Shown here in pieces: positions 21,212-32,300 of a stretch of 60,041 bases of DNA. A program made the position numbers and the translations under genes. The stretch is taken from assembly GCF_000143415.4 (NCBI RefSeq), contig NW_003314421.1, forward strand, positions 6,365 through 66,405. The letters are read 5' to 3'. A model generated the notes under the pieces. It searched no databases. It worked only from the letters and a program-made list of their open reading frames with translations, and had not been told where the DNA came from. Position 1 is the first letter of the stretch. Every line of letters starts with the position of its first letter. This DNA is from Selaginella moellendorffii (lineage: Eukaryota; Streptophyta; Lycopodiopsida; Selaginellales; Selaginellaceae).

Positions 21212-23076
21212 CATCTACAATATTAGCGAATGGTACTCCCGATGGTCGTTCAGAGGGTTTTGGTCGAGGAAACGTGAAGGGCGGAAATACTCTCCTCTGC
21301 AATGTGGGGTCAATCGCATCCGATGGCGTGTGGGCACATGCCATTTCAGCTGTAGACTCTGGTACAACTGGCTCAACAGTGGCATGGGGTGGTTCCGATG
21401 GCGTGTGATCACACGCCATTTCAGCTAGTGCCTCCGTTGGCAAAGTGGACATGACCGAACAGGCAGCAGGGGCGGTGTAGGGTGGTTCCAACGGCGCGTA
21501 GTCAGACGATTGGGCACACGTTGAGTCCGTTGGAAATGAGGATACGACCGGCTCGGCGGCTGGGGCGGCCTCATGCGGGTCCAATGGCGCCTGGTCACCG
21601 TCAGTTGGATACGTGGACAAGATTGACTCAGTGGTATGGGCAGCATCAAGTGGAGCGTGGTCAGCTTGCTTGGCGTTGATATGGATAGTAGCCTCCACCA
21701 GCTTTGATGACTCTTGCAGGCAAGTAGAGTCCATTGGCGGATCCATATGCATGTCCAAATATCTCCCTTCGATTGAGATGGTATCCTCCCTACTGGCTAC
21801 TAAAAACAAACTCATTAGCACATTGAATCGACTATACTGTACTTACCATCAAGTGCTATTGGGCGCACTGCTGATTCTGAAGGATTGGACATACGTTTCG
21901 ACCCTTGCTTGGCACTATCCTTCCTCGACACTAAAGGCTAGAGTTTGTATCTTAATTCAACTGAATAATCTCTACTTACCATTTCTTCTGCGACCTACAT
22001 GGACAATGTTAGAAATGGTAAAAGGTTAGGAATGGATGTACTATTATTTACCTGATGGTTTGTCTTGTATGACCTTCCTCCGCTGCTCTTTGGCCACCTC
22101 AGGCTGGCCATCGTCGTCATCATCGTCATCGTCGTTATTGTGATCGTCACCATTGTGAGGACCATCCAAGTCCTCTTCGTCCTCCTCTTCTTCGTCCTCC
22201 TCTTCTTCGTCCTCCTCTTCTTCGTCCTCCTCTTCTTTGTCCTCCTCTTTGTCCTTCTGCTCTTCCTGCTCATTATCTTTCTCTGGCTCCTCATCCCCCT
22301 CCTGCATTTCTTCCATAGGCTGCTCAGGCTGGATGGCTTGTTTTTCCAGGACCATCTTGGGAAAATCATCTGGCCGAGTCTCCATCTCAAAATACAAGAC
22401 ATCCATAGCCTGTTTTAGTGCTTGACCTAGGACCGTATCCTCACGCGACTGTCTTAACATGGTTTCTGCACGTTCTTGCACCCTTCGAAGACGACGAGAT
22501 GAGAAAAACGTGGCCCTGACTTGAAAAGCATCCCTCATCCATTGTACCTCTCCATTGAGATTGGGGAAGGGGAGTCCGCCATAGGAATCTGAGTCAGAAG
22601 GTGGTGACTGGCTCCTTTCACTCAGCCCTTGATCTGCAATGAATGGCATGAGCACACACGCCATAACCGCGAGGCATTACCTATCATCTTTTCGTTACCC
22701 TTCTTCCTTTTCGAATCAAACGCCTCTGATCCCGACGACTGTCCAACGTGCTTTCGCTTTTTATGACCACTGTCAGTTTGAGCTTGGCTGGTGTTTGCCT
22801 GTTTTGCCTTTGAAGAAGTGTCTCCTGCAAGGAATGGCATGAGACCACACGCCATTGCAAATATAATTTGTACCTCCTTTTTTCCTATTGCTTGTCTGTT
22901 TGTCCTTCTTCGACGCGCCACCAGTGCGCTTTTCAGTCCTCGTGTCTGAATATTCACAACGATCTATAATCAAAATGGCGTGAGGCCTCACGTGACCTTA
23001 CCTTGTGCAGGTTGTGAGCTCGGCCTAACATCAGTAGCTGTTAACGCCGTTTCAGCATCTGGGGGTGGCCACGCTC
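21212..23076 (-). CDS. Gene 1, linker exons, copy B
   Basis: The last linker exon is 21212-21799. The acidic exon is about 22052-22623 and carries ten residues more Glu/Asp repeat than copy A. Three palindrome mini-introns lie at about 22624-23040. No stop is seen once introns are removed, and CAA is kept where copy A has TAA. The acidic tract, basic clusters and Pro/Thr-rich repeats resemble disordered linkers. No catalytic motif. Confidence 0.5.
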
Positions 23077-23126
23077 CTGCATATAGAGCTTGTGAGATAA
23101 CATTTAAACTTAAAGTGCGTACTCAC

Positions 23127-25910
23127 CAGGTTCGTAGAGAAGATACTGTTTTTCTTTGGCAACTGTAATTATATGCTCCATTGAAGTCACCTCTTCAATG
23201 GAGTTTGTCACCGCAACACACGGGACACCCTTGAGTAGTGCGGCTCGAAAGAATAGTCTGCCGCAGTTGTACTCGACAACGCATTTGCCCTTGGAGTCAC
23301 CCGCTATTGCGTTGAAGACCTAGCTGAGCATTTCCCATGCTGCACCTGGAGCTTTCTTTGGATTCGAAAGCTCCATAGCCGTCTTCAGTTCCTCAGGCAC
23401 GGGTAAATTGACCTCCCTCAGATCAATTCGATCGGCCTTGTCGAACGAAGCTGGGAAGTCACTCCAGTCCCACTCTGCTGCAGGACCAATAACAAGGGCG
23501 AGTGTGAAGATGCGGACATTCGTCGGTATCTTCTTCTTAGCCATTATACCATGGATCTCCTGCATCTCCTTGCCTTTCAACCGAGCCTTCACCTCGTTCA
23601 AGGCCTTCCAGAACTTGTGATAGGATTCGGAGTCGTAGATCATATAGTGGACTGAAGATTCCACCTCCGCAAGTCCCACCATTAAGTCAATGATGGAGCT
23701 GACTTCGTCTGCATGAGTGATCTCCTCGTTTGTGAAGTCCATCACACAAAAGATGTTCTTGACCTGCTCATCTCCGCGGGAAACGATGCTCCTCCACCTT
23801 TGATCCTCATCCGAATTCACGTATACCCGGTAAGGTTCTTGATAGGCCTCTGCTGCGGGGTCGAGCTGTTTCTGAAGCCGGCGGTCGACATCCCTCTTAA
23901 TGAAATTTGGATACTGATCCAACTTCTCAGCTTTACTTTTCGTGGCATCCCGCAGCAGATCGATGAACTTGGGGGCCCCCTTCACGTACTCGTCGATGTC
24001 TTCATTTGACAAGTCCAGCTCTTCCATCATCTCTTGCGTGGTGTCGATGCTCACCCTCTCCACGGCCACTTGTTCGAAGATCCAATCCTTCAATAGCGCA
24101 CGAGCTCTCAGAGTCGTGCACAAGTCCTCGTATGTCACAATATGGCCGGGAGTCATTTTGGTCTTGTTGAAGCCTACCTCACCACGTAGAAGAGCATTAG
24201 CCACTGTCAGAAGGTCGTCGTCGTCTAGAGACCGCGAGAAACGCAAGGCGTTGAGCTTCAAATCATTGGGCTTCCGGCCGTCCTCCACACCCATTGAGTT
24301 TAGCAACTCCCCGTCATGGTACTTCCTCAGCACATCTACCCATTTGTCAAAAACAACTTTTGTCGCGAGTAGAATGTTATGGATGCTGAGTGTGTCATTG
24401 ACCCCCAGTGTTTTCGAGAGAAGACTCGAGAATTCCTGCAATAGAAATGGCGTGAGGCCACATGCTATGCCACATGCAACGAGGCTTACCTGCCAGGCGC
24501 TAGTTGCTAGTGCACATCCTTGTCCTAGTTTTTGTGGCTTCTTCAGTTGAACCCAGAGCTTCCGTGTTTGTGCCAATGTCTCGTGCAGACCCGATTTGTA
24601 GCACGTTTCTTGCTTGACATTCTGCGCGTGGGAGATGTATATGATAGATCGGAGGGGCGAGTTGCCTTTTATCAGGCGGACAAATCTTGTCTTGAAGACT
24701 TTCTTCACCTCCTCGCCCACCATAATATCCACAACTATCTATTGCATCGCCAAGCTAGAATGCTGCCCGGAGACGGCATAGAACCGGACGTTCTGATCGT
24801 CCAACACCTTCCTATTGATCAAGTCTGGAAACCTCGTCTCGCCCTTCATTGTTCGGTAGTAGGGGATCACGTCTGCGATGTCGGGTGTTACTGGACTTGC
24901 CAGCATCTTCTGCTTCAGTTTCTCCACCCACTCATCAGATACTAGCCTGTGGTTGTATTTGCTTTGGATGTCGATACGGCTCACGTCGATTGTATATACT
25001 TTGTTGGAATAGTAACAACTACTATTATCTGCGACGATTTTTGCTGCCTCTTCTTGCTCTTTCTGCTCTTTGCGGCTCTTCTTTTTGGTGGGTGTAGTGT
25101 TCAAACCCGAGGCAATGGCATCACCGAGTAGCTTCTTTTTTGGAGCAGCAGAGTCAGACGTCGGCTTGAGCTTGACCACCCTTTTCTGCTTCGGGGTAGT
25201 TTCCAGATCGACCCCCTTCCCCTTCGCTTCGCAAACTGGAGGCACTCTCAACGGCTCAATGTTGGAATATAGTTTTTGAACATCGCCGTAGGTGAGGTCC
25301 GTGGATTCCATGTGATCTTCATAGACCCGCAACGTCTTTGAAATTGTGGGCCTCCTGGACAACCTCTCCCTAGCTCCCTCTAGGAATTCCTGATAGCCGC
25401 TGCCCCCCTCCGGGAAGCCGCTAGGATGTGCAAGGTGGATCTTGAAGGCGGACGCTGTCTCTACCACAAGTGCCAGTCCATATTCTTGCATGGAACTGCA
25501 TGGAGTGTCTGTCACTTGGATGAGGATCCCCATGCATTCTTTTCTCCCACCATCTGTGTTGTACAGCATCAGATCCTCGCCTTCCATCCCGAAAGTCCAA
25601 CTGGTGAGCTCCTCCCCCTTCTCTGCATCCACATTGACAGTGGCTGGAAGAAGAACGCAATTCCTCGCCTGTTCAGAAATGCACAACAATTAGAGCTGAC
25701 AGATGAAAAGCTAGCAGCTGGAAATAACGTGAGGCCACACGCCATTCACCACTGCATCAGATGTCTTGAGGCTGCATCCTAAGATGGCGTGAGGCTACAC
25801 GCCATCTGTAACCGGACTGCACTCGAGAGCCCAATCGGTGCATGCCAATGTTGCTACTGAATGGCATGTGGCCTCATGCCATTTTCTACTTGGCCTAAAA
25901 GACTTACCAT
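23127..25910 (-). pseudogene. Gene 1, 5' part (ParB-like plus methyltransferase-like), copy B
   Basis: Counterpart of 431-3214, start ATG at 25910-25908, intron 1 then coding from about 25668 downward. Broken by two stops: CAG to TAG at 24739-24741, just after the SGQHSSLAMQ motif, and TGG to TAG at 23320-23322, within NPKKAPGAAWEMLSW. Copies A and C keep the original codons. The mini-intron with palindrome is also present (about 24437-24490). Confidence 0.6.
25725..25885. repeat. Cluster of three palindromes in intron 1 of gene 1, copy B
   Basis: Copies around 25727-25746, 25784-25806 and 25860-25883; equivalent to 458-618 in copy A and 51230-51390 in copy C. Confidence 0.8.
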
Positions 25911-26548
25911 TTGAAGCCGAATGGAGGCCGTGACAATCGAGGCTGGACTCGCTGGCGAATGTGCACTGTGTGTGCAGCGGATCGTAGCAGCAAGGCTACT
26001 CTGCCACTTACAGTTGGAGAGTGGCGCTGAAATCTCCCGGGACGCCAAGTGGGCTGCGTGTGGGTGGCGGAGTGGGCGGCGGAGTTGGCGGCGAAGTTAC
26101 AAACTGGGTGTGTCTTGAAGTGGACGCCGATGCACACGAGCGCGATGCGAGTGCGAGTGTGATGCAAGCGCGAGTGGATGCCGATGCACACGAGAAACCT
26201 GTAGAGAAGGCGCGAATGTGAGCATGATCGCGAGTGGGAGCGCGATGCGAGCGTGAGTGTGATGCAAGCGCGAGTGCGAGTGTGATGCGAGCGCGAGCGC
26301 GAGTGTGCGAGCGCGAGTACGGAGCAAAATGCAAAACCTAACCTCACACGCGCGAAATGTCACAACGGTTGGTAATCCCGCCACGTCATCATTCCTCGGA
26401 CTTGGGCGCCACCATTAATTTCTGGATTGCCGCGCGCATGCAAGCACGCAAAATCCAAAAGAAATCCGCAACGTCATCATTCCTCGGACTGCATGCACGC
26501 GAAATCCAAAAGAAAGATCATGATTGGGATATCATTTAATACCCTCGC

Positions 26549-26560
26549 TATATTTATACC
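26549..26560 (+). promoter_or_regulatory. Possible TATA box
   Basis: CTATATTTATACC in otherwise mixed sequence, conserved in copy C (about 52033). The distance to gene 2 is over 2.5 kb, so it would need a leader intron. Weak evidence. Confidence 0.2.
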
Positions 26561-26664
26561 ATGCATGATTGGATATTCCAAAGCATCTTGTATTTCCAAA
26601 AATGGCAGATGTTCAGCTAAATAAAGAAATTCTATCTGTTTCTATTTTTCTCTCAAATCAATAT

Positions 26665-28037
26665 TATAGCGTGTGGGCTCATGCAATTTTGAACCAAAGA
26701 AACCCAAAAAACGTTGAACCCAAAATAATTTGAAAAAACCCAAAAAACCCTAAACATTTTAAACCCAAAAATCCAGGCGTCCTGTGGCGTTATTCCTTGA
26801 ATGGCGTGTGGGCGCATGCCATTTTCAGGGCCAAATGTTGAATGGAGAAAAATTCCCTTTCAGTGCAAATGCTGCAAGAGGCAGATGCGGAGCACAAAGG
26901 ACTGTAACTACCTCACATGACACAGATAAAATTTTCTCTATTTGGCAAAGATAAACTTTATAGCGTGTGGGCTCATGCAATTTTGAACCCAAAAAATGCA
27001 CCAAAAAATTCTCGGCGTCATCTGGCGTTATCTCTTGAATGGCGTGGGGCCGCATGCCATTTTCAGGGGCACATAGGAGTATATTCCTAGAATATTCTGA
27101 CATGCGCGAGATTTTTTTGAGTTTTCTGGAGATCCAACCGTTAAATCGCAACTAGATTTTACAGAATGGTATACAATATCTTTCTTGATAACTCTGCAAA
27201 GAAGCATCTCGATCGGACACCACATAAGACCACACGAGCCTTACAATGTTTCAGGGGCATTTGCTATAGATCCGACCGTTATTTTTCTCCAAGATTTTAC
27301 AGTTTGGTGTGCATTGACCTTTCCATCGACACTGCAAAGGGACATTACAATCAGATGCGGGATCACAAGAAACTAACTTCACTAACTCTGGTTTCACCAA
27401 GATCTACGTAAGGAGTTATGAAATGAAAGGACCCTCTCTATTGAAATGTGTTTATGGTCCTAGGGGCATTGTGACATATCAAAGGATTTTGCATCAAGTT
27501 CTGTATTTGCATGTTTATCAAGCTACTGAATTGTTAAACCCTAAACCCTAAACCCTAAACCCTAAACATGTGGCAAATGCTGCGTGAAGAAAGATGCCCT
27601 TTCTGGGCAAATGCTGTAAGAGGCAGATGCCGAGCAGATGTATCTCAGGCTAGCGAAGGGGACAAACGAAAGCTAGCTATAAACATGACGGGATGCAAAT
27701 AGATTACTAGGCTGGTCCTACGAAAATCAAAAACCATAATTGAAAACATTGAAAATGCAAAAAGAAAGGTTTATAATATTTTTGAATTTTAAGCAACCAA
27801 AGGAATGTAAGTAGGGCATGTGTTTGTAAGTTTAAAAATGCCTCAACCACTTAAATTCCCAAGTAAATAAAGCTGTTTCTATTTTTGGTACAGGTAAACT
27901 TTATAGCGTGTGGGCTCATGCAATTTTGAACCCAAAAATGCACCAAAAAATGCTCGACTAGCATTATTCTTTGAATGGCGTGTGGCCTTATGTCGAGCAT
28001 TATTCTTTGAATGGCGTGTGGCCTTATATTGCCATAA
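26665..28037. repeat. Three diverged ~130-bp blocks each with a pair of palindromes, copy B
   Basis: Blocks near 26665-26830, 26945-27070 and 27890-28030. Each begins TATAGCGTGTGGGCTCATGC followed by AATTTTGAACCC, a CACCAAAAAAT segment and TTGAATGGCGTG with a second palindrome. Repeated also in copy C (52150-52550, 53385-53520). Confidence 0.7.
27536..27568. repeat. Interstitial plant-type telomere repeat, copy B
   Basis: Four perfect AAACCCT units plus a partial one. The same run is at about 53020-53052 in copy C, so it belongs to the element rather than to a chromosome end. Confidence 0.9.
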
Positions 28038-28621
28038 ATGGACGTACACACACAGCATAATTATTCCTTTACACGGCGAATAATCTTGGCGCGGATCGCT
28101 GACATGGCATGGCAAAGTTCGAATCACTGACATGGCACAGCTGGATCGAGGCAAGGACATGATGTGACAAAGTTCAACCTCCGACAGCAAAGTCTAGAAG
28201 CTACTCAATTTGAAATTTGTCAGAGGAATCATAAGATCTGGTTTGTCAGAGGATTTGATGTGACGTTCAAGCGTGTGTTATTTTTGAATTCTCGAACTCA
28301 TTCCTAGGTCTATCATTTTTGTGCGCCGTGTTCTTGGTTCCGCTGAGCGCAGTGAGCGCTGCTTGTGTAAGCGGCGTTGTGGGCTGTGGTTTATGCGTCT
28401 ACGAGCGGTTGCGGCATTGTGAGCGCCATTGCGAGCGGCAGTTTATGCGAGTGGCAGTTTGTGCGAGCGGCGCTACGAGCAGTTGCGGTGTTGCGAGCGG
28501 CGCTACGAGTAGTTGCGGTGTTGCGAGCGGCACTGTCTTTGGTGTGGCTACCGCTTCCTCTTGATATTCGGCACTTGTGCTTCCTGGTATGTTCACCATG
28601 GAATGGCTTAGGACCACATTT

Positions 28622-29078
28622 AGAAATGGCATGAGGCCACATGCCATCTTGGGCCCTTGCAATTTCATGGCTAGTGTATTGTCATGTATGTTTTTACTTG
28701 CCTGCAGCTGTGTGTATATCAAGATGGCATGAGGCCTCATGCCATCTTTAGCCCCTACTNNNNNNNNNNNNNNNNNNNNNNNNNNNNNNNNNNNNNNNNN
28801 NNNNNNNNNNNNNNNNNNNNNNNNNNNNNNNNNNNNNNNNNNNNNNNNNNNNNNNNNNNATTTTTGTATGGGTGACTAGTCACGCACACAAAAATATATA
28901 CAGTTGCAGCAAGGCAAAAGGAATATAGCAACAGGCTAGCAGGGGCCAAAGATAGCGTGAGGCCTCATGCCATTAGTGCCACTAATGGCATGAGGGCTCA
29001 TGCCAATTTTGTGAATGCGAAATTTCACGTGGGTGTCAATAGCATGTTTGAATAATGGCATGTGGCCTCATGCTATTG
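28622..29078. repeat. Palindrome cluster with foldback segment and assembly gap, copy B
   Basis: Palindromes near 28624, 28723, 28953, 28985 and 29055. Between 28745 and 28955 lies a segment absent from copy C. Its ends, ATCTTTAGCCCCT and AGGGGCCAAAGAT, are inverted repeats with one mismatch, and it contains 100 Ns. Confidence 0.75.
28760..28859. other. Assembly gap (100 N)
   Basis: Exactly 100 Ns, the usual placeholder for a gap of unknown size. It falls in a foldback segment likely to be hard to assemble. Confidence 1.
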
Positions 29079-29158
29079 AGGTTGTTTGGTATGTTATGAT
29101 TTAGGCCATTCTCCAATCATTTTTTGTATGGTCTTAACTTCTTTTCTGCACTTTCAGA

Positions 29159-32100
29159 ATGGCCTTCAGGGTTGGGGAAAAGGTTTACATTTTGAATGGT
29201 GGGAAGAGAGTTGCAAAAGGGACCCTTGTGTCTATGGATCGGAACTTTGTTATACACTGTCAAAGGCTTGGGGAAGGCAATGCTGCTGTATCAGTAGAGA
29301 CTGTCTTCGATGGGAATGTGGTCGCTATTGAACGAGGAGAGATGGTCGTCGGGGTAAATGTTGTTGTTGCCTTGAAAAATCTTCAGAAGAAAGCAGATGT
29401 TGGGGACAGCGCAAGTGCGACGCATGTTCCCTCCGTGGATCTTAAGAACCGTGCTACATGGATTCAAGCAAAGGTGTTTCTAAACAACCCCGAGGGGGAG
29501 GTGGTAGCTGAGGGCTTAGCCACAGTTGTCGATCCAAGAGATGCGGTTGCTAATTAAGAATTGGGCTGGGATGATATTGGAGTTGCGATTTTAGAGGTTG
29601 TTGACACAGAAAAAAACAGTCTGACTATTGGAAGCATTGTGCGGTGGAAATTGAGGCACTTAGTGTTTGAGAATGTGAAGGATTCACAATCAAACACCAC
29701 TACAACTGATGACAGAACATCTCTTCATGGGAAAAGAAAGTACACCTTCCTAAAGCACAGCCAAAGGGATCTGAGCAACGAACCGAAAAGGCAGAAAATG
29801 GCGATGGAGGTTCGAATGGTCTTAACAGTTGCTTGTTGCAAGAGGAGGTGCTGTCAACATGCTGATTGGGATGCTATTGAAGAGGAGAGAGCAAGATACA
29901 AGACATTGTCCTGGAAGGCAGCTCGCAATTTTGTGTATGAGGCATTACGGTCATTTGTTGATGCTTCAGAACATCAGGTGGGGGGCATGGTCTTCCAGAG
30001 GGGTTTGGTCTGCATGAAGGCATGGAGAATCATTTATGGAGTCCCTCGAAGCACATTCTACAGAATCAAAACTGAGTTCGAAGAACAAAGGGTTCAACAG
30101 GCAGTCCATGAGAACAACGGTACGCGCAAAACCAGGGGTCATGTTGTATATGGAGAGGCAATCTTCAAGAGGTTTGTCGAGACATATAGCGAGCAGCAAC
30201 CACATAAAACCCGCCTCTTGGAAGATGGAACACGAGACACCCAACGAGTTCTCCCTTCCATGTATACCAAGGGGGCCATATTGGAATATGTGAATCGGGA
30301 ACTCCAGAGTAATGGCTACAGGAAGCTGAGTCAATCTAGATTTAGTAGATTGTGGAGCAACAGGTTCAGGGATGTGAGTATAGGAAAGTACTCCAGCTTT
30401 TCAAAGTGTGACGAGTGCACTGCTATCAAAATGGCTTTGTCGAAGAATTCTTGCAGCGCTCAAGAGCGAGAGACGTTGGTTAGAAGGCGGCTCGACCACA
30501 ACATCGAGCAGAGAAGCTGCAGGACTGCATATTATCATAACAGGATTCTCTCCATGGAGAGACCTGACTCTTACCTCTGCATCATCCACGACAAAATGGA
30601 CCAGAAAAAGACATGCTTACCTCGACTCAATCCTGCCCCCAAGGCAATCTCTTCATCCATACAGCTGCCTATGTCTCTGTTTGGCATAATTGCTCATGGG
30701 CATGGTGCCCAGAACTATGGGAACTTCTTTGTACCTCTATGGGGTGGCGGGGGTGCAAACATGATGATTGCGTCCCTAGCAAAACACTTAAGGTCTCTGC
30801 AAAGTGCGCAGACTGAGCTGAACGGCCAACCCTTGCATAAGGCCCTTGTCGATCGAACCCCATACAGGGTTCAGCTGGAGGAGGAGCAAAGGCTTGCAGT
30901 ATCGCGTGGGGCCCCATGCCATCCCAGTGAATATGTTGGCCGTCAGATTGTAGGGTTATCACGTGAGGCCTCATGCCATTCCGACGAGGCTGGTCGCCCG
31001 GTGAATGCACAGCCTCATCCAAACGAAGCAGAATCTCAAGGAAGTTCTTGCGGCCGATGTGGCCTTCCACCCCATCTTCTGCTCCAAACAGACAATGCTG
31101 GCAGTGAGAACAAAAACATGTACGTCTTCGCGTACTTGGCGATGCTTGTTGCCAAAGGCATATTTGAAACGGTTACACTTGGCTTTCTCATGGTTGGGCA
31201 CACTCATGAAGACGTGGATGCCATGTTCAGTCACCTGGCAGAGTCCCTCCGGCGATCCAATGTCCTCACCCTCCCACAACTCTACGATGAATTCCAAAAT
31301 TGCATCAAAGGCACTGTTGAAGCTGCACTTCTGACAGAGGTTCCAGACTTTAAGGGGTTTGTAAGAGGCTACATTAGGGACGGATCCGAAATGCTGATTA
31401 GCCACTCCAAGCCTCTTCAGTTTCATTTCAGCATGCGTGACGGTGCTCCAGTGATGAGGTACAAGATGAGAGAATGGGACACAGTGTGGCTGCCAGTGGA
31501 CGGCATTGAACTCTTCAAGAGAGATCCCATAACTGGGGAACCTATGATTCCTCAGGGTTCCCCACGGCCGATGCACCCGGATGGACTCAAAGACCAGGAA
31601 AGTATAGTGGCCGGGATTAGACAGCATATTGCCTTCTGGAAGAGGGGGTTGGTGTTTGGTGGAGAATCCTATTTTCAGAGGTGCAAGCCTTTGCTCGAAT
31701 ACTGGGAGAAGATTATATCTGCTATCCAAAATGGGCCGGTTGTATATGAAGAATTGGAAGAGTCCTTTTGGCCAGAACCCAGAGCACCAGATAGTAGCGG
31801 AACAATGTCCTCTGGAAATGCAGTGACAGATAACGATGTTGAGGATCATTATTGTGGGCCGAGGAACAAGAAGCCGGATTCAGCATTCAATCCAGTACAG
31901 GTCTGCAAAGGAATGGTCGTGCTTGTCAGACCCAGTAATAAAAAACAAATGATATGGGTGGGGCGCTGCATCACTGATGCAGAGGAGGACGCGGAAACTA
32001 ACTCCTTCAATGTAACTGTGGAGTGGTTCAAGCCAAGTTCCGGATATACGAAGGATTGCCTAGAAAAGAGATGGGTGTTGAATCCAAGGGATCCCAGCAT

Positions 32101-32300
32101 GAGCATATCGGTGGATAATGTTGTGCATGGTTGGATGCGGAAGCAGAGTGCCACCATCACCTTGCCAGACCATGCAAGAGATGCAGCAAGAGCATTCATA
32201 ACCCGGGTTCAAGGTGAGATTCATTAATATTCCTTTACTAAGTTTCTAATGTATTTTATTTCAAGGTGAACAATCCGAATCTGAATCAGAGGAGGCGTGA
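29159..32300 (+). pseudogene. Gene 2: putative DDE-type transposase (DUF8039-like repeats plus DUF7869-like), copy B
   Basis: ATG at 29159 directly after a TTTCAG acceptor. Broken by CAA to TAA at 29555-29557 (copy C keeps CAA); the frame then continues to an intron at 32214-32265 and an acidic tail EQSESESEEA ending 32298-32300. N-terminus: two repeats, VAKGTLVSMDRNFVIHCQRL and VVAEGLATVVDPRDAVANQ, resembling DUF8039 of plant transposon proteins. Then GVPRSTFYRIK (helix-turn-helix-like) and a CDEC motif (about residue 413). The DUF7869-like block has HDKMDQKK, LQTDNAGSENKN and VGHTHEDVDAMFS, an RNase H-like acidic pattern. The likely role is element mobilisation, inferred from domain type and TIR-bounded context. 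Two palindromes are within the frame (30901-30922, 30958-30980). Confidence 0.65.
30901..30980. repeat. Two palindromes inside gene 2 coding sequence, copy B
   Basis: Near-palindromic ATCGCGTGGGGCCCCATGCC at 30901 and TCACGTGAGGCCTCATGCCA at about 30959. They encode SRGAPCH and SREASCH in frame, in a low-complexity insert just before the QTDN motif. Same positions in copy C (about 56127 and 56184) and its duplicate (about 58700 and 58757). Confidence 0.8.

Larger units (their letters stand above)
25911..29158. other. Intergenic region between divergent genes 1 and 2, copy B
   Basis: About 3.2 kb without a supported gene. It holds the GC-rich minisatellite (about 26110-26330), a TATATTTATA sequence near 26550, and about 12 palindromes. 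It also holds repeated ~130-bp blocks, a telomere-like repeat (27536-27568), tandem GCGAGCGGCGCTACGAG units (about 28420-28535) and the 100-N gap. Probably contains promoters and leader exons of both genes, since gene 2 starts directly after a TTTCAG acceptor. Confidence 0.5.

Noticed and set aside
28319-28634. Cys/Ala/Val-rich frames in the intergenic region
   Set aside because: They are translations of GCGAGCGGCGCTACGAG tandem units and palindromes.
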